DNA of 5,072 bases, taken from CAYJFK01 sp964369475. GTDB taxonomy: Bacteria; Bacillota; Clostridia; Oscillospirales; Feifaniaceae. Positions 1-5,027 of this stretch are shown here, one piece after another. Both the position numbers and the translations under genes were made by a program. The stretch is from positions 1 to 5,072 of the forward strand of contig CAYJFK010000104.1 in the NCBI GenBank assembly GCA_964369475.1, in the 5' to 3' direction. The notes beneath the pieces are model-generated. The model worked only from the letters and a program-made list of their open reading frames with translations. It ran no database searches and had not been told where the DNA came from. The first letter of the stretch is position 1, and every line of letters begins with the position of its first letter.

Positions 1-124
1 GGGTTATACTATGGTTTCTACCGAGTTCTTTATCCTTGCTATGGGTTACAATATCAACAAATACCATAATAAGTTACAGCAAAATCGCACTGGTTCTCTG
101 CTACACGAAAAAGTTGTAGCTTAA
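1..124 (+). CDS. C-terminal end of a DDE transposase, IS1182-like (partial)
   Basis: This is the 3' end of a plus-strand gene that starts outside the window. It is read in the frame whose codons begin at base 2 and ends at TAA 122-124, giving 40 residues. The visible tail contains FFILAMGYNINKYHNKLQQN and ends in LLHEKVVA. A tail of the form 'LLAxxYNxNKLHxKIQxxR' is, from memory, typical of the C-terminus of IS1182-type DDE transposases. The enzyme would cut and join the ends of its own insertion sequence. No catalytic residue lies inside the window, so the call rests on this short tail alone. Whether the upstream part is intact cannot be judged. The gene runs towards the minus-strand VOC gene, so the two are convergent. 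Confidence 0.6.
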   Translation, partial: GYTMVSTEFFILAMGYNINKYHNKLQQNRTGSLLHEKVVA

Positions 125-318
125 TTCCCATGAAATTTTATAAAGTTTTCCACAAATGGGTATATCCCTTGCTTTGTTTTACTCAATTTTCAGATTTAAG
201 CTATAGTTTTCCACAGCTTATGCCTTTTTTTACCACTATTTCAATCAATATGGGGGCTGTGACGATTTTTCATTTCGTCACAGCCCCTTCTATCGGCCTT
301 TAGATACTCCTCCCAGCT
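125..318. other. Non-coding region downstream of the transposase, probable IS right end
   Basis: I see no open frame with a ribosome binding site here. The stretch is AT-rich up to about 250. It holds an exact 11-base direct repeat, AGTTTTCCACA, at 144-154 and 205-215, and a small inverted repeat, TAAGCT at 198-203 with AGCTTA at 215-220. A strong hairpin follows at 253-287. The end of the insertion sequence should lie in this region, but the other end is outside the window, so neither the terminal inverted repeat nor a target duplication can be defined. Confidence 0.5.
253..287 (+). terminator. Perfect 13-bp hairpin after the transposase, likely terminator
   Basis: GGGGCTGTGACGA at 253-265 pairs perfectly with TCGTCACAGCCCC at 275-287 around a 9-base loop. 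The base after the stem is followed by only a weak T-rich stretch, TTCTATCGGCCTTT, so termination is plausible but not textbook. It sits 129 bases after the transposase stop. It could alternatively be part of the structured end of the insertion sequence. Confidence 0.55.
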
Positions 319-350
319 CAGTTTGGAGAAAAAGTGTTTTCTCCAAACTG
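319..350. repeat. Perfect 14-bp inverted repeat at the left edge of repeat copy 1
   Basis: CAGTTTGGAGAAAA at 319-332 pairs with TTTTCTCCAAACTG at 337-350 around the loop AGTG. Its left arm (320-333) also matches the inverted right edge of repeat copy 1 (465-478) at 12 of 14 positions. It may therefore be the terminal part of a small element of about 159 bases. It has no T tract on either side fit for a terminator. Confidence 0.7.
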
Positions 351-351
351 A

Positions 352-373
352 AAAATCAGCTTTAGCTGATTTT
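352..373 (-). terminator. Hairpin with T tract on the minus strand, candidate terminator of the lipoprotein-VOC transcript
   Basis: AAAATCAGC at 352-360 pairs with GCTGATTTT at 365-373 around the loop TTTA. Read on the minus strand, the distal arm ends in a run of five T. This gives an intrinsic-terminator shape about 145 bases past the VOC stop. The GC core is short (CAGC/GCTG), so its strength is uncertain. The same hairpin, with a different loop, exists in repeat copy 2 at 3284-3297, where it precedes a gene and has no T run on the minus strand. Confidence 0.45.
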
Positions 374-480
374 AACGCCCACGGGGCGGGAATTTAACGC
401 CAGAGGGCACCCTAATGGTGCCCCCTCGCCGTTCCCCCTCCTTCCGAAGGGGCTTGATTTTAGGTTTTTCTCCAGTCTTA
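365..480 (-). repeat. Dispersed structured repeat, copy 1
   Basis: This stretch matches 3293-3410 in the same orientation, with about 8 substitutions and one or two inserted bases over roughly 116 positions by hand alignment. Read on the minus strand it holds three hairpins, and a fourth sits at its edge. At 437-452 CCTT/AAGG closes a 3-base loop. At 402-426 a 10-bp stem surrounds a 5-base loop. At 376-388 CGCCC/GGGCG closes a 3-base loop. The fourth, at 352-373, spans the repeat boundary. In this copy the element lies downstream of the VOC gene, in the space between convergent genes. It may be a non-autonomous mobile element, an extragenic palindromic repeat, or a structured RNA. I do not recognise it as a named family. 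Confidence 0.85.
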
Positions 481-481
481 G

Positions 482-511
482 GGCAGTGACAAAGTTTTCT
501 TTGTCACTGCC
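482..511 (+). terminator. Perfect 13-bp hairpin next to the VOC stop, T tract on the plus strand
   Basis: GGCAGTGACAAAG at 482-494 pairs perfectly with CTTTGTCACTGCC at 499-511 around TTTT, and is followed by TTTTT at 512-516. This is a classic intrinsic terminator for transcription coming from the transposase side. It ends seven bases past the VOC stop codon. On the minus strand no T tract follows, so as a terminator for the VOC gene it is weaker, though it could protect the 3' end of that RNA. Confidence 0.7.
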
Positions 512-518
512 TTTTTAG

Positions 519-890
519 TTATTTCTTTTGACAAAATTCAATTTTGTCTTCACATGCACCTTTTATAAAGAAGTAGTAAACACCGTTGTCGAACATATAG
601 TCGATAAATCCGATTTCGGTTGTTGTTATTCCAAGCTTAGAAAAATGCTCGTAGTCTGCATTAATATCGTTCGAGCAGTAGGCGATGTGATCAAATGTTG
701 TCTTTGCGTTTGATGGCCTTTCGATTAGCTCGTATGATGTACTTCCATCCGATATAAAGACAAACTCCATGCCGCCTTTGAAACGTCCTGTCTCTTTAAA
801 TCCCATGACTTCCGTGTAGAATTTAACTGCCTCCTCTAAATTTGGCACACTTAGACTGATGTGATCGAGTGGTCTGTTGTAGTAATTCAT
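519..890 (-). CDS. VOC superfamily (glyoxalase/dioxygenase fold) protein
   Basis: This 123-residue protein is a single vicinal-oxygen-chelate unit made of two beta-alpha-beta-beta-beta modules, the usual length for the family. The first module starts LDHISLSVPNLEEAVKFY and the second starts FDHIAY at residues 66-71. The four expected metal ligands are all present: His10, Glu54 (in YELIE), His68 and Glu118. It is probably an intact metal enzyme of the cytoplasm, such as a lyase, dioxygenase or thiol-transfer type; the substrate cannot be inferred. Most such proteins act as dimers. The start is ATG 888-890, with GGAGG at 895-899 four bases ahead. It begins 54 bases after the lipoprotein stop with no terminator between, so it is probably the second gene of that transcript. 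By eye it is more AT-rich than the lipoprotein gene, which hints at a different history. The neighbouring genes do not suggest a shared pathway. Confidence 0.88.
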   Translation of the reverse strand: MNYYNRPLDHISLSVPNLEEAVKFYTEVMGFKETGRFKGGMEFVFISDGSTSYELIERPSNAKTTFDHIAYCSNDINADYEHFSKLGITTTEIGFIDYMFDNGVYYFFIKGACEDKIEFCQKK

Positions 891-944
891 ATTTCCTCCG
901 TTTTTTGGAGTTTCACCCCTGTATGGGGCGCTCCACCGCTATAT
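891..944 (-). promoter_or_regulatory. Short lipoprotein-VOC gap with the VOC ribosome binding site and small hairpins
   Basis: The 54-base gap holds the VOC Shine-Dalgarno sequence GGAGG (minus strand, 899-895), four bases from the ATG. In the RNA, a CTCC at 910-907 could pair with this GGAG or with another GGAG at 934-931, whose helix would enclose a CCCC/GGGG hairpin. The two pairings exclude each other. With only four base pairs each, they may well be chance. I see no promoter here. Confidence 0.4.
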
Positions 945-3266
945 TTATGGGTATACCATTTCCATTTCGCCCGACGATGTGCTGATTTTGTAGACCTCGT
1001 AGTCGGGAATTAGCCTCTGCGATGTCGGCCATGCTACGTGTATTGTGTCGTTAGTTATTCCCTGCACGATGGGCGAACCGTAGGCTTGGAGGTAGTTTTC
1101 AGGTGTCGCTGTTAAAAGCCTTGTCGCCTTGTTTGCCGTGTTTAGCTCGTACACTTCATATCCTGACTGGAGATAGGCTATATTGCCTCTAATGCCTATT
1201 AGCACCGAATCAGAAAGCAGGGGCTCAAATCCGTCTTTAGTAATTATTCCCATATCACCTGTGCTGCCTGACGATGCAAATACATGTTGCCATGTCGTTA
1301 CAAAAAGACCGTCCTCGGTCACGGCAAAAACTTCAGGCCAGCCTAATCCGTTTTCAAGCTTATAATGTTCTGTAAGCACTCCATCTTGCGCTGACATTGT
1401 GTATACCGTCGTTATATAGACATTTTCAACAAGACTTCTTGCGGAAATCCATGATGTGTCCTCGTCTTCGTAAAAGACCCTTTGTTCTATCCATCCTTCG
1501 GCAAGGGCTGAATATATATCTTCTCTAACTTCCGGCTCATATCGTGTGGGGGTCTGTGGTGGTTCCACTTCAAGAGGGCCGCTTGTGAAGGGCGAGTTGT
1601 ACCAGAGCTCCTCCCCTTGACGAACTGCGCATAGCAGCTGTGTTCCGTCGTCGTCGACCCCGACAAAGACAGAGAGCGTTGCAGATATATCGTGTATTAT
1701 ACCGTCCTCTGCCGGCACTCCCCATGCCACACTCCCCTCTTGAGGGGTAATATCAAATACCGTTTGCATGGTAAAGTATGCTTCGCCCTGTTCGGTTATC
1801 GAAACAGAATCTACCGTATACTGCTCTATTCCAAGTTGACCACCCGAGTAGAGCAGACGGGTTGCAAGTAGTGACGGGTAAGAGAGGGCAGCTCCGTCTA
1901 CCCCTACTTCATCGGCAACTTCGAGGACCGGTGCTACTGCGTAAGCAGGTGTTGGATAGTTTGACGCAGCGAGCTTTGTGCCGACCGTTTGCACCGTTAC
2001 AAGCGTGAAGAGCGGCGAGTCGCCAAAGAGGGAATCTGCCGTTTCTCTTGGAATTGAATATGCTGTGCCGGTTGCCACATTTGCAATTCGTGCACCCTCG
2101 CCTTGACGTTGGAGCAAAACAAGTGTAGCGCCCGACAGCGCCGCTTGCTCGCTTTGAGAGAGCACAGGACTTGTCTCGGAGGGGAGCGGCATTAGAAGAT
2201 CGTATCCCTCTGCCGTTTTACCGTACCAACCGGGGCGATCTCCATAGGGCGCAGGAAAAAGTGCTTCGTATAGGAATGGAACGAGCACCTCTCCCGTAAA
2301 GGAGATCGCACCGTAAAGCCCCTCGCTCATCACGACAAAGCCAATATCTCCGTATAGCAAGATATACTGGTCTATCGTCCCCGAAATTACGCCTTGACTG
2401 CTACCGTTTGGATAGACAAATGTTCCCACATCCATAAATCCGCCTATGTTGTCGAGTGGCTGATATAGTATAACGCCGCTTTTATTTGCTATGGCGTACA
2501 TACCTGTATCAAGGCGAAGTTTAATAAATCCTGTATCTTCAATCTCGGAAATATCTGTAAAAATCGGATCGAATATGCTCTCGCCGTCCTTGCCAAGCCA
2601 GCCTAAAAATCCTTGTTCGGTCTCTTGCAAGTAGTAGTCGCCCTCGTCTCTAAGCCATCCCTCATATGGGCCGTAAAGAGACTCGCCTTCCCTGTCTATT
2701 ATGTGAGTCCCGTTTAGTGTCCATACAGGGAATTCGCTTTTAAAATAGACCCTGTCGTATGCCTTGTCCCCAGTGAATATAAGAGAGCCTCCAAAGTCGC
2801 TTGCAAGCTCTGCTGCCACTTCAAGAGCGGTGTCGTAGTTTACTACTGTAACAGCACCCTCTGTAATTGTCACTCCGACCAAAAAGCCGTATGGTATGCC
2901 GTCTGACGGTATATACCAAGCCCCCTCATGAATAACAGGTACTTCGCTTAGCTTTCCGCCGCCGTAAATGCCATCTCTGTAATATATCGTCTCAATGCCG
3001 TCCGCTGTAACTTTAAGCTCGGTGTTGCTACTTTCGACAGTTGCATCTTCCAGTAGCGTATCCAACCCATCTGACGAGATGAGCCATGAATCTCCCGTGT
3101 AGTAAAGCATATCGTCAATACCGCCGAGCTCCTCACCAAAAAGAGTAACGCTTGCCGAATATGTCCCCCTGTCTAGCGGGGTATCGTCGCAAGATATAAG
3201 AAAAACCGCAAGTAAAGCCATGCATATAATTAGTAAGCCTTGCCTTTTAATATACCCCACCTCCAA
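945..3266 (-). CDS. Large predicted lipoprotein with stalk-like segment and WG-type repeats
   Basis: The product has 773 residues counted from the most upstream in-frame TTG. A lipoprotein signal is clear: Lys7-Arg8, a hydrophobic stretch 11-24, then the lipobox LISC with Cys26 as the predicted lipidated residue, followed by Asp-Asp. The mature protein should sit on the outer face of the membrane. Residues about 92-142, including AWYIPSDGIPYGFLVGVTI, resemble the stalk segment of copper-amine-oxidase-like N-terminal domains. Four degenerate WG-type repeats follow at about 185-204, 218-238, 255-274 and 316-335, each with a G-x-x-G-x-x-I/L core and a following aromatic residue. Residues from about 375 to the end are beta-rich and I do not recognise them. 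No catalytic motif is visible, so a binding or scaffold role is a guess. The start is uncertain. GGAGGTG lies at 3264-3258, inside the TTG- or GTG-initiated frames, and points to ATT 3251-3249, which would give 768 residues beginning with KRQGLLII. The gene has its own promoter at 3411-3439. Confidence 0.85.
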   Translation of the reverse strand: MEVGYIKRQGLLIICMALLAVFLISCDDTPLDRGTYSASVTLFGEELGGIDDMLYYTGDSWLISSDGLDTLLEDATVESSNTELKVTADGIETIYYRDGIYGGGKLSEVPVIHEGAWYIPSDGIPYGFLVGVTITEGAVTVVNYDTALEVAAELASDFGGSLIFTGDKAYDRVYFKSEFPVWTLNGTHIIDREGESLYGPYEGWLRDEGDYYLQETEQGFLGWLGKDGESIFDPIFTDISEIEDTGFIKLRLDTGMYAIANKSGVILYQPLDNIGGFMDVGTFVYPNGSSQGVISGTIDQYILLYGDIGFVVMSEGLYGAISFTGEVLVPFLYEALFPAPYGDRPGWYGKTAEGYDLLMPLPSETSPVLSQSEQAALSGATLVLLQRQGEGARIANVATGTAYSIPRETADSLFGDSPLFTLVTVQTVGTKLAASNYPTPAYAVAPVLEVADEVGVDGAALSYPSLLATRLLYSGGQLGIEQYTVDSVSITEQGEAYFTMQTVFDITPQEGSVAWGVPAEDGIIHDISATLSVFVGVDDDGTQLLCAVRQGEELWYNSPFTSGPLEVEPPQTPTRYEPEVREDIYSALAEGWIEQRVFYEDEDTSWISARSLVENVYITTVYTMSAQDGVLTEHYKLENGLGWPEVFAVTEDGLFVTTWQHVFASSGSTGDMGIITKDGFEPLLSDSVLIGIRGNIAYLQSGYEVYELNTANKATRLLTATPENYLQAYGSPIVQGITNDTIHVAWPTSQRLIPDYEVYKISTSSGEMEMVYP
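3258..3264 (-). promoter_or_regulatory. Ribosome binding site that places the lipoprotein start at ATT
   Basis: The minus strand reads GGAGGTG here, a near-perfect Shine-Dalgarno sequence. Eight bases lie between GGAGG and the in-frame ATT at 3251-3249. The other candidates fit poorly: TTG 3266 lies upstream of the site and has none of its own, GTG 3260 overlaps it, and ATG 3221 is too far away and would remove the basic n-region of the signal peptide. Confidence 0.6.
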
Positions 3267-3292
3267 TATTTCAATCGTCTAATTCAGCTGGC

Positions 3293-3410
3293 GCTGATTT
3301 TGTCGCCCACGGGGCGGGAATTTAACGCCAGGGGACACCCTAATGGTGCCCCCTCGCCGCTCCCCCACCTTCCGAAGGGGCTTGATTTTGGGTTTTTCCC
3401 CAGTCTGTTA
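3293..3410 (-). repeat. Dispersed structured repeat, copy 2, forming the lipoprotein leader
   Basis: This copy is about 93% identical to 365-480. On the minus strand its hairpins are at 3365-3380 (CCTT/AAGG core), 3330-3354 (10-bp stem with one G-U pair) and 3304-3316 (CGCCC/GGGCG). A fourth, at 3284-3297 (TCAGC/GCTGA), lies across its edge. Its minus-strand 5' edge (AGACTGGGGAAAAA, 3406-3393) almost coincides with the predicted transcription start near 3404. The repeat thus fills most of the untranslated leader of the lipoprotein gene. It lacks the extra left-hand inverted repeat found beside copy 1. Confidence 0.85.
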
Positions 3411-3439
3411 ATTATACCATATATGAGATAAATTGTCCA
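3411..3439 (-). promoter_or_regulatory. Near-consensus sigma-70/sigma-A promoter of the lipoprotein-VOC genes
   Basis: On the minus strand, TGGACA (3439-3434) matches the -35 consensus at five of six positions. A 17-base spacer follows, then a perfect TATAAT (3416-3411). A TG just before the -10 box (TGGTATAAT) adds a partial extended -10 feature. The predicted start of transcription is near 3404, which gives a leader of about 150 bases. This is the best promoter in the window. Confidence 0.8.
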
Positions 3440-3443
3440 TTAA

Positions 3444-3490
3444 TAAAATGGGCTGTCGCTAGCGGTTAACCACTGCGACAGCCCATTTTA
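3444..3490 (-). terminator. Bidirectional-looking terminator after the htrA-like gene
   Basis: TAAAATGGGCTGTCGC at 3444-3459 pairs perfectly with GCGACAGCCCATTTTA at 3475-3490. The 15-base loop is itself nearly palindromic around GTTAAC. A/T runs built into the base of the stem supply a U-rich tail in either direction. It lies 28 bases past the protease stop and four bases before the -35 box of the next promoter, so it separates the two minus-strand transcription units. Confidence 0.85.
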
Positions 3491-3518
3491 TATAATGATA
3501 AGCCTGCCTTACCTTACT

Positions 3519-4739
3519 TTATCCTACCGATTCGCCTAAAACTACATTTAGGTCGATCTCCTGACCGTTTCTGTATACCGTTATAACAACTGTCTCACCG
3601 GGGGAGAAGTTTGTCTTTGCATCTTCTAAATCGAGCGATGTCTGCACGGTCTCGCCGCCAAAGGCAACTATAATATCGCCCGCAAGCATTCCGCCAAGAC
3701 CTGCACCCGATTCAGGTTGCACAAATGATACAAGGATGCCTTGAGGGACGGAGTAAAATCTTGATTCTGCCGCCGAGATGTCCTGTACCGAAATACCTAT
3801 CGACGGTCTACCCGTTACATATCCGTCATTAATCAGATCTTCCGCTATCGGCAGAGCAAGGTTTGTTGGGATGGCAAAGCCAAGCCCCTCTATATCGGTC
3901 GTGGCGATCTTTACGGTGTTAATGCCTATAACTTCGCCATTGCCGTTTACAAGTGCGCCGCCCGAGTTACCGGGGTTTATAGCTGCGTCTGTTTGAATTA
4001 GCTCCATTGTACGCCCCTCTACCTCTACCGAACGGCTGGTCGAGGAGATAATGCCCTGTGTTGTAGACCCTGCAAACTCTAAGTCTATCGGGCTACCGAT
4101 TGCAACGGCAATTTCGCCCGTTACAAGCTTATCAGAGTCTCCAAACTCGGCTGGAGTTAGCCCCGTCGCATCTATTTGAAGTACGGCAAGGTCTGTCGGC
4201 GCATCTGCACCTAGGACGGTCGCCTCGTACTCTGTGCCATCGGCAAGGCGTACTGTTATACTGCTGCCACCTTCTATAACATGGTTATTGGTAAGAATTT
4301 TACCATCTTCCGTCATAATAACTCCCGAGCCGAGAGAATTTCCAAAATACTCGCTGCTTATGACGGTAACAACAGAAGGCGCCGCCTTTTCGACTATTTC
4401 AGGCACCGTTAGCTCGTTTCCGTATGAAACGGGTTCGAATATAATCTGCCCTGTCTGTCCACCGCTCGCATTACCGCCTGTGTATGCTACATATCCTGCA
4501 ACAGAGCCAACCGAAATCATAGCGGCGGCCGCCATGTTTGCCATAAATCTCATAAATGGCGTATAGCCTTTTCTCTCTTTTTTCTCTTTTTTCTCTTTTT
4601 TCTCTTTTTTCTCATTCTTCTCGTTGTTGATAGGTGCTTCTATCTTCACCTCTTGATCTGTTTCGACATTATTACTAAAGTAACCTGTGACATCAATTTC
4701 GTTCTCATAAAATTCTAAATCGTCTTTTCCGTAAAACAT
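3519..4739 (-). CDS. htrA: Membrane-anchored HtrA/DegP-like serine protease
   Basis: This is a 406-residue trypsin-fold protease of the S1C (HtrA) family with one PDZ domain. Such proteins degrade or refold damaged proteins outside the membrane. From the start chosen here, residues 1-64 are a cytoplasmic acidic/basic segment with a Lys-Glu repeat at about 40-57. Residues about 66-87 form one membrane span, and the protease domain covers about 110-300. The catalytic triad is intact: His153 in TNNHV, Asp183 in PTDLAV, Ser259 in GNSGG. The PDZ domain is at about 311-402, including SIGISVQ and an LAGDIIVAFGG carboxylate-binding region. The layout and length fit Firmicute HtrA proteins. An ATG at 4757 would add six residues, but AAAGGAG (4754-4748) overlaps that extension and lies eight bases from ATG 4739, so I chose the latter. 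The gene appears to be transcribed alone, ending at the hairpin 3444-3490. In Bacillus such genes answer to secretion stress; no equivalent operator is recognisable here. Confidence 0.95.
   Translation of the reverse strand: MFYGKDDLEFYENEIDVTGYFSNNVETDQEVKIEAPINNEKNEKKEKKEKKEKKERKGYTPFMRFMANMAAAAMISVGSVAGYVAYTGGNASGGQTGQIIFEPVSYGNELTVPEIVEKAAPSVVTVISSEYFGNSLGSGVIMTEDGKILTNNHVIEGGSSITVRLADGTEYEATVLGADAPTDLAVLQIDATGLTPAEFGDSDKLVTGEIAVAIGSPIDLEFAGSTTQGIISSTSRSVEVEGRTMELIQTDAAINPGNSGGALVNGNGEVIGINTVKIATTDIEGLGFAIPTNLALPIAEDLINDGYVTGRPSIGISVQDISAAESRFYSVPQGILVSFVQPESGAGLGGMLAGDIIVAFGGETVQTSLDLEDAKTNFSPGETVVITVYRNGQEIDLNVVLGESVG
4571..4621 (-). repeat. In-frame 9-base tandem repeat encoding a Glu-Lys-Lys tract
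   Basis: On the minus strand the unit GAGAAAAAA occurs four times in a row, flanked by degraded units (GAGAAGAAT before, GAGAGAAAA after). It encodes repeated Glu-Lys-Lys just before the membrane span of the protease. Because the unit is a multiple of three, copy-number change keeps the frame. The A6 runs inside it, however, could also slip out of frame. Confidence 0.85.
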
Positions 4740-4747
4740 ATTGTCAG

Positions 4748-4754
4748 CTCCTTT
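4748..4754 (-). promoter_or_regulatory. Ribosome binding site of the htrA-like gene
   Basis: The minus strand reads AAAGGAG here, eight bases ahead of ATG 4739-4737. This favours that codon over the in-frame ATG at 4757-4755, which lies upstream of the site. Confidence 0.8.
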
Positions 4755-4920
4755 CATGTCTCTAATTTACACCCCCATTGTGTACAGGTGGTGAAGGTGT
4801 AGTGAAAAAGCCGTTAACATGCAAATTTTTTGAAAAATATTAACATTTCATTCAATATTATATAATAACTCTATGACTGCAATACCGCTACCCTAGGGTG
4901 ATAGATGTAATCCGAACCCG
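4755..4920 (-). other. Upstream region of the htrA-like gene, no convincing promoter
   Basis: The stretch is strongly AT-rich at 4820-4870. A TATAAT lies on the minus strand at 4862-4857 inside the palindrome ATTATATAAT, but no -35-like hexamer stands 16-18 bases upstream of it. The heptamer ATGTTAA occurs twice on the minus strand (within about 4813-4848), and an imperfect AT hairpin lies between the copies. A perfect 10-base palindrome, ACCCTAGGGT, is at 4890-4899. The promoter of the protease gene must lie here, or the gene is read from beyond the hairpin at 4921-5027. Confidence 0.4.
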
Positions 4921-5027
4921 CCCCTGACAGCGTGTGTCTCCACCATTCTTCGTTATACTCCTCGGCAAGGCCACAAGCATTGCGCTCGTCGTATGCCTCG
5001 ACTGGCGAAGACACACACTGTCAGGGG
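4921..5027 (-). repeat. Long hairpin with a 25-bp stem, fully paired only as minus-strand RNA
   Basis: Bases 4921-4939 and 5009-5027 are inverted copies with 18 of 19 matches. The one difference becomes a G-U pair in minus-strand RNA. Six further pairs (4940-4945 with 5003-5008) continue the stem, two of them G-U, again only in the minus-strand transcript. The apical 57 bases can form a small hairpin, GTCG/CGAC at 4988-5002. The element lies upstream of the protease gene. It may be a mobile palindromic element or a structured RNA. I do not assign it to a named family. Confidence 0.7.

Noticed and set aside
3252..3404. Known riboswitch class in the lipoprotein leader.
   Set aside because: I recognise no conserved core of any named class, and the same sequence occurs downstream of a gene at 365-480, which does not fit a leader-only riboswitch.
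365..3410. CRISPR array, because of repeated short palindromic units.
   Set aside because: There are only two copies 2.9 kb apart, without regular spacers, and no cas genes.
1183..4566. Several plus-strand reading frames of 60-110 codons inside the lipoprotein and protease genes, and one at 528-713 inside the VOC gene.
   Set aside because: They are antisense to genes with clear domains, lack ribosome binding sites, and have no recognisable motifs.
4571..4621. Programmed -1 frameshift site at the AAAAAAG runs in the protease gene.
   Set aside because: The reading frame splits the run as AAA AAA G, not A AAA AAG, and no stimulating structure or overlapping long frame is apparent.
4857..4885. 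TATAAT on the minus strand as a promoter for the protease gene.
   Set aside because: At spacings of 16 to 18 bases the upstream hexamers (such as GTATTG) do not resemble TTGACA. The match may only reflect AT-richness.
4877..5015. A minus-strand frame of about 49 residues ending at a TAG near 4877, with a protein-like look (AYDERNACGLAEEYNEEWW).
   Set aside because: It lies across the long inverted repeat 4921-5027, has a stop just upstream, and has no ribosome binding site at its only GTG. The apparent composition is explained by the hairpin sequence.
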